Origin: Nymphalis io
Taxonomy: Eukaryota; Arthropoda; Insecta; Lepidoptera; Nymphalidae
Direction of reading: 5' to 3'
DNA: 64,000 nucleotides
Assembly (NCBI RefSeq): GCF_905147045.1
Contig: NC_065901.1
Span: 9,300,001 to 9,364,000, forward strand
The position numbers and the translations under genes were made by a program. Every line of letters begins with the position of its first letter. Positions within the stretch are counted from its first letter, which is position 1. Positions 10,661 to 23,142 of this stretch are shown here, one piece after another. Below the pieces are notes generated by a model that worked only from the letters and a program-made list of their open reading frames with translations, ran no database searches and was not told the DNA's origin.

Positions 10661-11587
10661 AAATTATGTGGCCATTTTTATTAGACACTAGGTATATTAC
10701 CTTTCTCTGCTTCGTTGCGTGTTGCATTGCCTTGTGAATTAGAAAGTAGTAATATAAATTTTATCTTTCGAAATGAATCTCTTTTTATAGCAATTTCAGG
10801 ATTTGATTAAAACATAAAAACACCGAAATCTGACAAATTACATCTAGACAAGATTATATATATTACAAATCTATAATAAGCAATAAAAGGATCACTGAAT
10901 ACTACAGACGACTATCCCACCCCAAAGAATTCAGAGCTACATGAAGAAAATATCGTCAATGTGTACGTCGCATATTAACATCTCGGTGCGCTTTTAAAAC
11001 GCCTGAAAGGCAAACGTGGTCCCATAAAAAAATAATACAATTCTTAATATATTCAACTTGGCACATATACTACTAAATATAAAAGGGCTCCTAACCGACC
11101 GACACCGATGTCCTCGGGCGTACGTCATTTAGACTTTGTATAATTTTTCGTTTCGAGGCCGAACTAGTCACATTTCGAAGCAAAATTTTTGACATTCCGT
11201 CACCGCCCTTAAAAATAAATTATAGGGTTGGAATACATGGTGAATGTATCTCAGCCGCAAATTAATAGTACAACAACCGTTTGTGTATCATTATAAAATT
11301 AGACAAATATTTCAAAAATATAAAATGGATTGTAAAACCGAAATTATATAAATGACAAGTTTTAACACAAAGAAAGATACACAGTTACGTTAAGGATTTT
11401 TGAGGAATGTTTTTTTTTAAAATATTAATTCATCTTAAGGAACTCAATGTTTTTTTTAATAAATTGATCAATAATCACTCTACGACTATTTGACAATAAC
11501 ATCTGAATACGTGGCTAAGGTTTTCTTTTAAATATAGATAAGTATGGTTTTATTATTATCAGCCGCATTTACAAAGGATGTATGGTG
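10661..11587. other. Unique AT-rich sequence with a GC-richer block
   Basis: No gene seen. At 11070-11130 a TATAAAAG-like string is followed by a CG-containing stretch (CTCCTAACCGACCGACACCG), which could be a plus-strand core promoter, but no open frame follows. Confidence 0.3.
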
Positions 11588-11668
11588 TGATTAGTTAAAC
11601 AATGCCGTGTCTTATTCTTTCGAATGAGAAATCAATAATAACAGAAAGAAATCAGTGTTTAACTAAAG
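11588..11668. repeat. Short palindromic repeat family, copy 1
   Basis: The ends TTAGTTAAACAATG and CAGTGTTTAACTAAA are near-complementary, giving terminal inverted repeats of about 14 bases around an interior that contains TCTTTCGAATGAGAAATCAA. The same interior and ends recur at 31760-31838 and 33690-33782. Size and structure resemble a tiny MITE (non-autonomous DNA transposon). No coding capacity. Confidence 0.6.
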
Positions 11669-14600
11669 ACCGTATAGTATTTATAAATGAGTCTCAATAT
11701 TTCTTTATAATATTTTTAATAGCGAATACGTTTGTTGTGATGTAAGCCCACTATCTCATATCTCAAGTTCGTCCCCTCGGCGATGACTACAGATTTGCAT
11801 AATAACTGCCTACACTCTCCCGCCTTGGGGAGATCTGTCCACTTTTTTCGTCAAATTCCATTCTTTGAAGAGGATTACTGGAATACTTCGTGGATTTACA
11901 CAGGAATGTTGGATTGGATTTAAAATTACCTGTGACATTTCGGTTTAAGATTGAAATTATTATATTATGAATTTTACGCGAATAAATACTTGCTTTGTAA
12001 TGTAGCAAATAAATTAATGAAACTGACATATTTTTTTATGAAATTTCGAGTGGTGTGTTTACATGGATTAGTAAAATAGTGAATAAATAAAATATAATAC
12101 GTAGTATGATAGAGCTAACCTACTAATAAAAAATACTAAAACAAATAGTTTTCTTTTGTCATTTCGTTAACCAATTAAATTGATTTCATATTAAACAAAT
12201 TAATAATATGGGTGGAAATATTTGAGATCGACAAAAACCTACGGTAGTTCAGCTTGGTTCTCAATATCTTAAAAAATGCACTTTCTGTCACGAAATGATT
12301 CTTTTACACGGACAAGAAAATTATTTAAAGAAATACCCAAACACATACTTGGCAAAGTTACATTACATATAATAAAAATAAAGATATTATAATGATGACA
12401 TTTGCAAGTCCACGATGTACTATTACAAACAATTATGTATTGTCGTTTCACTTGTGAGCTCATTTAAAATGCACCTTAGTGTTCCATAATATATTTTTAA
12501 ATGAGTCCAATTTAGTGAGAGCTTAACTTAACCATCACATGACTGCGACAGATTTTGCAACCTCCAAGAACGTTGAAGCAACACGCGACTAACAAACCAT
12601 GACGACTGACACTAACATGAAACCAAATCATAAAACGCATCACTAAATTACCATATGTTCTCTATGCTATAGTAATAAAGTTGATAATCCTTTAAAACTA
12701 TAAACAGAATCTGCAAATTAAAACGTTGCGAATATCAGCTTCAGCGCACATAACACACAGCCTAGCGATATGACAGTTAATTGTAAGAAACCTTTTTGTA
12801 ATACTGGTTATATTCATCCACATTACTTTATTCTTCGTATATTACCTTCCACGCGGATGTTACGCTTGATGATTTTGTCGCTTGCAATTGCTCAGTAAGA
12901 CTGACCAATAGGCAGTGCAATACAGTGATTACAGGAGACAATGGACGGTTATATAAAGTATATAAAGGTTTTCTTTGTAATTTTCCGGTAGGTGGACACA
13001 ACAATAGACGCGTGGAAATAAACAACTGAGCACGCATTGTCTAAAAAGATGAAGAGATAGGGACAATTACATGTCTTACAACTGGTACATTGACATGGAT
13101 GTACTTTCGGAACACGCTTTAAAATGCTTTATATTCCACATATATTCAATTTATCTAGTATATATTGTTACTAAAGTTCACGCAATTTTGACTTAACGAC
13201 ATTTAGAGGATACTTCATTTTTGTTATTAAATCAATAAATTCAATAAAAAAATATCAGAATTTTTCTTTCCTGCTATCTCCGATCTGTGTACAGTTGTGT
13301 CAGATTGCTGATCCACGGAAGAAGATAGAAGGAGACAATATATATCGCATTGTTTTCCTCTATCTTTGGTCAATTTGGTCAAGTGGAATTGTTTATCGTT
13401 TTTATTGCTTTCAATTTCTGTTTTTATAATTTTAACTTCTGTATAATTTTTTAATGTCCCTTCTCAAATAATACTTTGCAAAACTATAAGCTACTGCGCT
13501 TGTGCAACCTTACAAATTTCAGGCTACAACTATAAATAAAAATCTAAATAATTGCCATAAAATGGGGTCAAACTTTAATTCTAACATTTTAAGGTTTTAG
13601 GAACAGCAATGAAATAAATATTAATGGCTCAACCAATAAAACCTTTATCCACGCACAATTTGTAGCTTCAACTGACGTCTATAGAATGTTTTAATTGCTT
13701 CAATTCGAGTCGTGTTGGATACGTATTTAATCGATTTGTTTGTCGCTGTGGGGCTTCATATGTTTTTGTAACGAAAATGGCAAATCAAATATTTTTTTTT
13801 ATTTTTTATTAACATCAGATTTACATTAGTTGAAGATTTAAATTTATATAAATTAAAATAAATCTAAAAATTATTAAATTTACAATAAGATCTTGTAATA
13901 ATTTTTAGTTTTAATTGAAAAAGTTCTTGAAAATTGCATCTATTTCATATCTTCTATAAATAATAATAATAATACATTGAAACACATAACCCCGAAAAAT
14001 ATCAAAATGATGACCATGTTAGTAATACCCATCGAAATTAAGGAACCAGTTAAAAGCAATTCAAATTAATGGATTTGTCATCGCTATTAATTTTATAGGA
14101 ATTAATATGCGAGCGGCGAACGTAAAGACGGATTTTTTTCAACAAAATTGACATTTAATGGACTACAGACGACGTATAGAGCGGTGACGGTAAATTGATT
14201 GACAAATTGCGTGACGAATCCGAAATAGGTGGATTTCTTCTCAGTGTATCAGTTGTAAAAGTCGCGCTTAGGTGTATGGCCACGAAAACGATTGCTAAAG
14301 CAGGACTATGCCATTCAAATATTCTGACAATTATCCAGACTGAAAAATCAACAAACATTCTTCTCTTCTTGAGTGTTTCGCATCTATGAAATTATATAGT
14401 GCTTTATTCTTCGTTTAGACTTTTGCCAAATCGAAATTCGTGTTTTATAATTAAAAGCCTTCTGAAAAAAATTCACATGTATTTTTTAGTTTTTGAATCT
14501 TCATGTTTTGCAGTAAATAAATGTCCTTATATATACACGCTTATTTTATAGCCACAGTGGCAGAGTTGTAAAAGTCGTAGCTAACAGCTTGAAGTTCTCA

Positions 14601-16165
14601 CGACAGATCGCTCCGATCGCTGACTTGTTCATTATTAGTCAATCGGTTTTATTGAAATATTTCGAATCGGATGCCGCCTTTGATCGTGTTGTGTCAATTT
14701 CTTTTAATCGATACATCGGCTAAGTTTACTGTTTAAGAACGTTACTATGTCGAGTAATTAGTGATGTCCATTCGAATCTAATTGATTTTCTTTTTTCAAA
14801 CTGAAACGAATTGTTTGTCGTATATCTTGGAAAGTTTCGCTGGACTGTATCGTCGCTGATTTAGGATATAAAAATTAATTACACAATTAGAAATCTTACA
14901 CGCGTTAGACGTGCTTATTAATGTTGCAACAAATCCATTAAAATAACGACATCTCTTCTTGAGTAAGCCAGCATAGTTGCCATTCATTTGCCGTCACCAC
15001 GGTAAAATATATAAGGATATGGCTGAGTTTGAAAACGAAAGAACGAACCTACGAAATTTTACTACGTCGGCGTTGACGATATCAATTTAAATTCAGATAT
15101 TATATCTCTATTATTACAGTGTCCATTTCTATGGGCCATATATATTAAAAATAAGAATAAAAATTATAGTAATGATTTGAATTATAATAATGTCCTGAAA
15201 AAACGCGAGTATATTTTATGTTTAGTTTTTGTTTTATCAAGGTCATTATTTTTAACTTTCTTTTGTTTTTCCTGGATAAATTAACCGAATGGGACTCCAT
15301 TATATATGTTTTTATTTATCAACCTTCGACATTTATCATAGTATTAATTGGTGGTAATAACTAAGAATTATCGTTAACCGTAAATGATCAAAGTCGCTGG
15401 CCAATCTCAATTATTCCTCGTTGACCAATTATGTTATTTTGATCAAAATGTAATGAACACTACAAATTATACTCCGTATGGCAACTGAGGTCATCTCGAT
15501 ACGACGAATAATTACATCCACCAAATAATATGCTCAATACATGACAATTTTGACATTGACATACCAACATCCGCTACCAAATCTAACTTTTAATTTATTT
15601 AATACGCGCCTCTAATTATAGACAATCATCTTAGAACGTGACGCCTCTGACATACGAGGTAATCTTTTGTATTCCCATCATGGATTGTCAGACGTGTTTT
15701 GCTGTATAACCTTTCGATGACAAATATAAAATGACCTCAGACTCGTTGAGATGAGTCTCCTTAATTATCTGCTTTTATTAATCAAGAAAGGAGCGACGAA
15801 GGCCACAATAAAATGGTTTCTTCTACCATTGTCGACAGTAATCAGTCGTAATAACAGAACTGATAATCATTATTTTCGTCATTATTTTTTTGTCAAAGTT
15901 ATTTTCGATATTTTTTCTCTCTCAAAAATCGATATTGACATTAAATCAAAGTGATTATTTCGTCCGTGTCCTTCATGTAATGATTGCTCGTATCCTGTTT
16001 GTATTTTATATTATTTAATGAATCAATTATGTATTATTGTGACAAATTATTTTGGTATTTAAACGCGGATCTTCTTTTTATATAAATATGGCATTTTATA
16101 ATTGATTACTGTCAATTATTTTTATTATAATATTGTTTAATTGCTAAATATTGAAATCGTATTAT
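11669..16165. other. Long AT-rich unique stretch without recognised repeats
   Basis: Few or no SINE fragments were seen here, in contrast to 22-61 kb. Non-repetitive, less AT-rich blocks occur at about 14100-14350, 14560-14720 and 15380-15760. These are candidates for regulatory DNA, judged only from composition. A weak exon-like piece is at 12845-12902. Confidence 0.4.
12845..12902 (-). CDS. Weak candidate internal exon
   Basis: On the minus strand, a pyrimidine-leaning tract ending in TTGGTCAG precedes 58 bases that translate as LTEQLQATKSSSVTSAWK, followed by a GTAATA donor. The frame is also open upstream to an ATG at 13037, giving a 69-codon run. There is no domain, and the ending phase does not match the 10480-10570 exon, so the two would not be interchangeable first exons. 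It may be chance. Confidence 0.2.
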
Positions 16166-16227
16166 TCCATTGATATTTTTTTATTTCAAAACATAAAGTA
16201 TGTTTTGAAATAAAAAAAAACATCAAT
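16166..16227. repeat. Imperfect ~27-bp inverted repeat (hairpin)
   Basis: TTGATATTTTTTTATTTCAA (from 16170) and its continuation to 16195 pair with 16199-16226, with a loop of three bases (AAG) and a small difference in A/T-run length. No other copy seen. Possibly a fold-back transposon remnant. Confidence 0.55.
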
Positions 16228-17077
16228 AGAAGGCGGACGGGCAAATCGTCGACAATTATCAATGCGAAAACTAAAGTCAACTACTTTTATCTCAAATGCG
16301 CTAACAACAATGGGGTTTAAGCTGCCTACAAAGGTCCCTTTAAAAAAAGAAAAAAACAATGGGTTTTAAGATGTAATAGATTTGTACCTGTAACTATATT
16401 TAAAAAAAATACCTTCTTTTAGATAAATACAGGCGAGTCATATAATTTAATTCAATATTACTGAGGTGTTATTGCTAAGCGAAAACTTCCCAAGATTATG
16501 TGTATGTTCCTGATTATATGGAAATGGAATGAATTATATGAAAAGAGACTTTAGGAATATTGTATGAGAAAACAAAAAAATTGGTTCAAATCGGTATGTA
16601 AGTCTGTCAACATAAAAATTAGAAACATGAATATATGTATATCATTGACCTTTGTTTAAAAAAATGGTGAAAATATTTTTACGCAGAGGTCCCTGCCTGA
16701 CTATTTTTACATATTTAGTTCTTATTATATTTTTATTTTTTATTTTACAAACACTAACAAATTTGAAACTCGTCAACGATAGATATTCCAGGCTTAAAAA
16801 AATTGTTTCGTAAAACCGATCATGTAGTCCGATTAGAAATACTCATATACCCGCTTTAACCTCGAGCGAGACATGCCGTCTCAATGTATTCAAGACTTAT
16901 TTATCCTTTATAAACTCAGCAGAACTGCTTTACTGGAAATGGTATCATGTATGACATCTTCAATGAATATGATCCGAGGAGATATCCAAAAAATATTATT
17001 TCATGTAATGTACCTTTAGGTAAACATTAAATTGCATAACACTTCGCATTTTCAGGATTTATATTATGTTGCTTGTT
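16228..17077. other. AT-rich sequence, no gene
   Basis: Nothing I can support beyond scattered A runs. The sequence at 16228-16250 faintly resembles the tail of the ~280-bp repeat family but is too short to call. Confidence 0.4.
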
Positions 17078-17401
17078 TTTTTTTTTTTTTTCTTAATTGG
17101 CAATGACATGAGAAAGTTCGACCAGGCTCTCATTGTCTTGGATTCGCCTTTCGGACGTCGTTGAGCGAGGTTTTGTTTCTTAATGCGATAAGATTGTTCG
17201 AATTGATGTATTTAAACAACATCTGGCGTTGTAAACTGGTTTTGTTAGCTCTTATGCGACACATCTGGACATTCTTGCTTGGTATATGGACTTTTGTTTC
17301 GCGTTTTGAATTAGGTCTTTACAGACCTTGTTTTTTGTTATAGTTGGTTGTTTTTTTGTTTTTGATCGTTAGTTTTCGATTTTTGTTTGTTGTTTTCGGC
17401 A
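17078..17401 (+). other. Probable 5' leader of a LINE fragment
   Basis: After a T run (17078-17093), a moderately GC-rich block leads without a break into the gag-like frame starting at 17402. It is G/T-rich near its end. I take it as the 5' UTR of the same element; its start is uncertain. Confidence 0.35.
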
Positions 17402-17700
17402 ATGGACGTCGACACTGAGGTGTCGTCCGATGCCTTGGTTAACGAAAGCGGCCTTATGGCCTATCAATTTTTAATTCCGACTCCGATACAGAGACGGAGT
17501 CGAGCTCTTCGCAGCCAGCGAAAAGCAATTCTGCTATTCGCGGCAAAACAAAACGGCCATTTGAAAGGTGGATTCATCAAGAAGTTGAAGGAATCGGCAG
17601 CTTCTCTTCAGAGCATTGCGAATGCTCTGGCTTTAAGAACCGAGGCAAAGGAAACCCGTCAGCTTCGCGGTTGAAATGAAAGACAAACAGAGAACAGTGA
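17402..17700 (+). pseudogene. N-terminal part of a LINE ORF1 (gag-like), truncated
   Basis: From ATG 17402 the frame encodes 90 residues: an acidic, serine-containing start (MDVDTEVSSD), a basic patch (QRRSRALRSQRK) and then FIKKLKESAASLQSIANALA followed by ETRQLRG. The last part is an amphipathic, coiled-coil-like stretch of the type seen in ORF1 proteins of R1/Jockey-type lepidopteran LINEs, which bind the element's RNA. A TGA at 17672-17674 comes from a one-base shift; the next frame reads on as ENERQTEN for a few codons until the sequence switches into a SINE at about 17695. Most of ORF1, including any zinc knuckles, and all of ORF2 are missing. Retaining the 5' end while losing the 3' end is unusual for a LINE remnant. 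The alternative is a host exon; the coiled-coil-type ending argues against that. Confidence 0.45.
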
Positions 17701-17862
17701 TTAGAACGCTTGAATATTAACCGAAGATTACGGGTTGAAAACTAGAAAAACACTGAGTTTTCACGTGTTTAATTTATCTCGTGCTGGGCTGTGAAGATAA
17801 ACATCGTAAAGAAACATAAAAGTTTAACTAGAGTAGCGTGGTGGAATAAGCTCAATAATAGT
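17695..17862 (+). repeat. SINE family B copy, decayed, joined to the LINE fragment
   Basis: GTGATTAGAACGCTTGAATA corresponds to the family B head, then a B-box remnant (ACGGGTTGAAAAC), CACTGAGTTTTCACGTGTTTAAT, ATCTCGTGCTGGGCTGTGAAG and GCGTGGTGGAATAAGCTC in the family order. The 3' end is cut short. It begins within a few bases of where the gag-like frame stops. Confidence 0.6.
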
Positions 17863-18769
17863 AATGAGTAAATATTGTTATTTTTTAACATAATTGGATT
17901 TTATATTATTATTACTTTTTCAGCTTTTGTTTGTAATTGAAAAACTTATGCTGACCATGTGTACCATGATAAAATATATAAATTATTATTTATTTATAGA
18001 ATAAAATATACAATCACTATTACAATTTATTAAAAAAACTGCATATTATACCTGTACACACATGTACCTCAATATATAAAAACTATTTTATTTATCGCCA
18101 GTGCTAAAAATATTTGTATAGATTAAAAATACCAACAGAATAAACATTGTAGAAGATTTAGAAATACATAGAAATGCCATAAATTAATTAATTAGCATTA
18201 TTTATTACTACGTAGCACTTTCACCGCCCTCACCATTCTGTGGCTATAACAGATGCTTATACGTTTCTGAGGTAATACATAATTGTTGCTTATAAATAAC
18301 GAGGGCTGGTGAGGAGGAGGTATCGCGTACTGAACAATCGCCATTGTGGTGCGCTGCCGGCGGCGCCCTGTCACTGGGTGGTTTCAGCTTCGATTCTCCG
18401 ATGAGTTATGCTGGAGGTAGATCTAGTGTAGCGACATTGTGTACACTCTTACTAACATTCACGTGATATATTATAAATTAACTAAAAAACTGACTATTAA
18501 ATAGTATTTATTAAATTAAAAGAGACGTATTTACTAAATATATATGCATTGATTAAAAAACTTATTCACCTTAAAATCCTTTCCGAGAATCAGATTTGGT
18601 AATAAAACGAACATTGCCAAAGGGACAATAATTCGACTATGTCAGAAACCTTCATACAATTACCAACATCTCTTAATACTGTAACTATTTGGGTCAATCG
18701 CACAAAAGTATTTCAGAAATAATAACAATTAAAAGGTACCTACTATTAATAGGCTTCATTCACACTTCG
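17863..18769. other. Mostly AT-rich; one GC-rich island at 18305-18430
   Basis: The island contains GTGCGCTGCCGGCGGCGCCC and is out of keeping with its flanks. On the minus strand an ATG near 18344 opens a 43-codon frame (MAIVQYAIPPPHQPS...) that I do not recognise. It could be a first exon, an untranslated exon or a piece of transposon. Confidence 0.3.
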
Positions 18770-19085
18770 AACAGCCTATTTGAACTAATGTCTGTCATTT
18801 GGGCTGCAGATTTCGATCTCTAGATTCGAGGCTTGCATCGGGTCAGTAAACAATTATTGGGTTTTTCAGTCAATAAATTAACAGTCCGAAACTAAGGAAC
18901 TAGCAGTGCTTACAATTTCGAGCCTCAGAAAACATGTTTCCGATTGTGTTGCACTGTCATCCCATCAGATTATTATTGTAAGAAAATAGATAGCACCTGT
19001 GTTTACGCACACACATGTGCACTACAATATATCTAGAGTTAATTGACTAGACGCCGAATGAGAGTCGCTGTCATGGCCGATATAA
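18770..19085 (+). repeat. SINE family C copy, near full length
   Basis: The order of blocks matches the family as I know it from other Lepidoptera: a degenerate tRNA-like head with GATTCGAGGC, then GGGTCAGTAAACAATTATTG, GGGTTTTTCAGTCAATAAAT, a middle with CCGATTGTGTTGCACTGTCA, CATCAGATTATTATTG, CACCTGTGTTTACGCACACA, then TGTGCACTACAATATAT and a CATGGCCGATAT end. Non-coding, several hundred bases old in divergence terms: many mismatches from the consensus I expect. Confidence 0.6.
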
Positions 19086-22000
19086 TATACTCTGTTTAAT
19101 TAAACAAAACGCAAAAACTGTTATTATAATTATAAAGTAAAATCGATATTATAGCAACCATAAAATATATTATTATGATTATCTATATATATAACGACTT
19201 GTATAATAAACGAATCCTATGACATGCCTTCATTTACACATCCTGCATTAAAACGAAGTCACAAGCCAAGTTGCTCGTATCTTGCAGATTATCACTAGAA
19301 TTTAAAGTGGTAATAACGCATTCAAACAACATAATCCATAGACAAGACGTAATGATAGCTATCTGTTGGCTATAAATCGTTAATAGCTATCGCTTGTCCA
19401 CTGCGCTCGTGGGTTATGTACTGAAAGCGCTTATTCCGACTATCGATATGAAGTCGATATTACAATATCGATAAGTCTATAAAATAATTGATTAAATAAA
19501 ACTGTCCTGGTACTTAATTTTCTTTACAATATTAATAGGCTCAACTAATAGGTTCTTGACAATTTTGATAGTTTTTATATTATTAAATACCTTACATTAC
19601 TTACTGGCTTCCTGTCATGGCCAAACCTAGCAACAGAAAATATTATACATCTTAACAATATATTAAATATTCTAATATTTTATAAGTGGAAGCCCTCTGA
19701 GACGGGCGAGCATACGTATTAGAAATAAGAAGGAAATATCAGAAATCGGTGATGGTATTTTATCCATCGTGACATGTTAACAAAAAATGAAAATTTATAG
19801 TACTTATGAGCTGTTTTGGCGTAATTTTTGATATAATTTTCAGCTATTTAACATTTACAACATAAATAAATAATATAACATTTTGGAAATACCTTTTATA
19901 CATGGAATGTGATATGAAGGTTGTGAGACAAATATTTTTTTTGCGTAGTGAATAGATGCTCAATGAGTGTGTAGTGGCAGAAAAAGTTTTTAAGCGTGTC
20001 CTAGAAGATCAAATACTATTACTAATAGTAATACAATATACTTTTCTTAAATTTAAATATAAACGATTTATTAAATATAATAATAATATCTGAAAGCAAG
20101 CCAATTCTTATTATTATATTAGTCTTACTAACAATTTAAATTTAATATCGTTTTATTGTCATTATCACTTATTTCCCCATCAACGTAGGACGTAGCCTCG
20201 AGGCTTTAGCGAATGCGAACTTTCACCATATGTCCGCACCCTTAGAGAGGCTTAAATTTATTCACTTTGCGCAAAGGTGTGATCAAATCGTTGTAATCCT
20301 TTACTAGAAATAAGAGATTAAAATCAAGATAGAATACTTTTATTGTATTATTTTAGTGTCAGTTGTCTTAATATTAAATAACGATAATAATGCAGGCTAT
20401 TGCTGCGGGCTTATCAAATTCACCTTTCTCCGTGTGTCTGCGCCTAAAGATATGATTTATTTGCAACACGGTCAGAGGTCAGTTCATATCTTGTTAATTT
20501 AATATATATGATTTTTTTACTTTTTTATTTGACTTTTATTTAGCTTAAATACATATGATGTCCTAAAAACTATGACTGATAATATAATACATTTTTAATA
20601 TAGCATTTAAATACAATATATATATATATATATATATATTATTTTGGCAAAATTTATTCTATGTACAAAGCGACTATGCTCTCTCAAAGAACTATTTTCA
20701 GCCAAACCCAAACCATTAATGTCAACAAACACTAAAGTCAATAATCCAAGTTAAATCCTGGGCTAACTCGATATCAGCACTTCCCTTTTAATTGCGGTCC
20801 AATGAAGCGGAACTAATGCCCTCTGAAAAACTTCGACCCCCTTTCGGAAGGGTCAATCAATAAAGTTAAGTGGAACTCTGGAATGCTTATCATGCTTTCT
20901 GTGTATTTCTCAACGAACTTTTTCTCCTGTTTCGTGCTTTGCTCATGTAAAACTAATTAATTACCTTACATAGATGCTAAACACATTAGTCATAAACCTA
21001 TTTAAATAAATAACAATTCAGTTTACTACATTATCAGTAACATAATCCTATAATTAATTATTCCTCTTTTGAATTTTAAAATTAGAACATGTGCTATAAA
21101 ATATGAGAACTGTTTTTTTTTGCAATGAATCATCTCATTCGGCCTGTACCAAATAATATCTAAATAAATATATAATGATATTAATTGTATTTTAATTGTA
21201 TTATTGTAAGTAAACATTTTTGAGAAAGAATATTAAAAGAATATAAGAAACAATAAGTTGTTTCTATTGCCGGCTTTCGGCTCCGAACCGGTGATTGTTG
21301 AATAAGCTATTTAACTTTGATATCAAATTTATCATCAAGTCTATTAAAGCTATATTTAGTGCATACATACGAAAATAAAAGATAAATGCAATATTTTCCT
21401 TAGATGCGTCGGTCTTGAATAAAACAGATTTATTCTACAAGTTCAAGACAAGGTCAAACATATTCGTGTTGCCATTTTTAACGAAATTTTTATCGTTTTT
21501 TAAATGCATAGATATTGAAATGATATATGAAATTGACCGTAGCTAACTTTATGAATGCTGAAATATAATAATGCTAATAAAACAATTATTGTTACAGTAT
21601 TTGGATATGCGAATTATTTATTTAGTAAATTATTTTTATCTAAATAAACTGCGACAATATACTTAAATAATAAGTCAATCAAATACATTTCAATACATTT
21701 TTTTAATTTCATACGGCTTGTTAAATAATACGCTAAAAGTTGGGTCTAAGGAACCCAATTAACCCGAAGAAACGATATTGAATCTCAGGACGGAGTTTTT
21801 TTTATCTTATGTATATACAAATTGTATAAAATTGATTTTTGTGCAAGGAAGATATTTTAAAAGACCAACACAAATATATATATTTAGTGCTAGCTGCATC
21901 TTTTACACTTAAATTTGGTCACCTATTAAGTTGGTTTAACCGACATTATTAGTTATACACATGAAAATAAAATATTAATAGAAATTTCGACTCTAAAATA

Positions 22001-22598
22001 TATATGTTTAAAAAAAGTGTCAAAACATACTAATAATCAATTAAATAGAAAAAAAACCTCTAAGGTTCGATTTCTATACGTGACATTGGCAGAATATTTT
22101 ACATTCAAATACCGTTTATAGAGAACGCCAGAAAAGGAAAAAAAAAATATAGAAATATTGTGCATATACGAGAAAAAAATACAGGTGATTTTCTTTAAAC
22201 AAAAAATATGACTCCTTTATTTTGAGGGTTCTGTATAATTTCACTGCGAACATCATGGAATACACACGTAATGAAATCTCAGAACTGAACGGAAGATATC
22301 TGTGAGTGTCCGGTATTTTGAACGCTTCCGGCGTCTGGATCGCATTCCTGTCACGTCACTGGTCCCCTCTTGAGATGAAGTACAGTGAGATCAACATCTG
22401 AGCGTAGATATCTGCTATGGAATACTTATCGGTATTTCTATAGAATTTGTGATGGAATAACGACATAGCTTCTTATATCTTACCTTGTTATATTTGGAAT
22501 TTTAATACTTAGTTTTTAGTAAGTCGATTTGAAGCTTATTTAAGTAATAACACGAGAACACCCACAATAGTTAGGTTTTCTTGACTTTAATTTATGTG
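19086..22598. other. AT-rich unique sequence, no gene
   Basis: It holds a (TA)n run at 20616-20639 and a partly palindromic cluster of ATCGAT boxes at about 19438-19473. Less AT-rich, non-repetitive blocks lie at 20170-20290, 20760-20900 and 22290-22410. No exon or repeat family can be supported. Confidence 0.4.
20616..20639. repeat. (TA)n microsatellite
   Basis: About twelve uninterrupted TA units. Confidence 0.9.
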
Positions 22599-22599
22599 G

Positions 22600-22715
22600 A
22601 GAGGATACCACCAAAATGCATTGAAGAAACGCGGTGGAATGGAGTGGAACTCCAAGCTGTTTCTGCAAGAGAAAAGGAAGGGCCAGCGATGGGACATTTA
22701 TACATTACCTTTTTT
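22600..22715 (+). repeat. SINE family B, 3' portion only
   Basis: ACCACCAAAATGCATTGAAG, then ACGCGGTGGAATGGAGTGGA and CCAGCGATGGGACATTTA match the end of family B in order, with many changes. The tRNA-like head is absent. Confidence 0.55.
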
Positions 22716-22975
22716 TTTACTTTACTTTAATTTCATAGTTAAATAAAATCAGTAAGAGAATAGGAGAATCATATTAACACTTTCTATTTAAATAATATTA
22801 ACAAAAGTAAAACATATACATTAAATTTAAGCTTCATAGTAATTTAACGTTTTAACTATAATTTGTTTGAGCCAATGTATGATGACACTGAACATTTTTT
22901 CTAATAACTAAATATGATCAACTTTTTATACATAGATATACTTATATATTATCTTTGTAAGCATACACAGATAGA

Positions 22976-23142
22976 GTCGAGATGGTTTAGTGAATCAAAC
23001 TCAGGCAGGCACCACTGAATTTTCAGGTTCTTAATAGGAGTTTATAAGGACATCGTGAGAAAACCTACGTGCATATGATGATTTTACTGTGATTCCGCCA
23101 TATCAATTCGCATTGGAGCATCGCGGTGCTATAAGCTGCAAA
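22976..23142 (+). repeat. SINE family B copy, decayed
   Basis: GTCGAGATGGTTTAGTGAAT (head), GGCACCACTGAATTTTCAGG, ACATCGTGAGAAAACCTACG and TTCGCATTGGAGCATCGCGG follow the family order. The B-box region is deleted. Confidence 0.6.

Noticed and set aside
13262..13365. Imperfect palindrome around CTATCTCCGATCTG / AAGATAGAAGGAGAC
   Set aside because: Pairing is broken in several places and I found no second copy, so I do not call an element.
16228..16250. GGCGGACGGGCAAAT, similar to the end of the family R or LINE tail
   Set aside because: Too short, and the expected poly-T on its left is absent.
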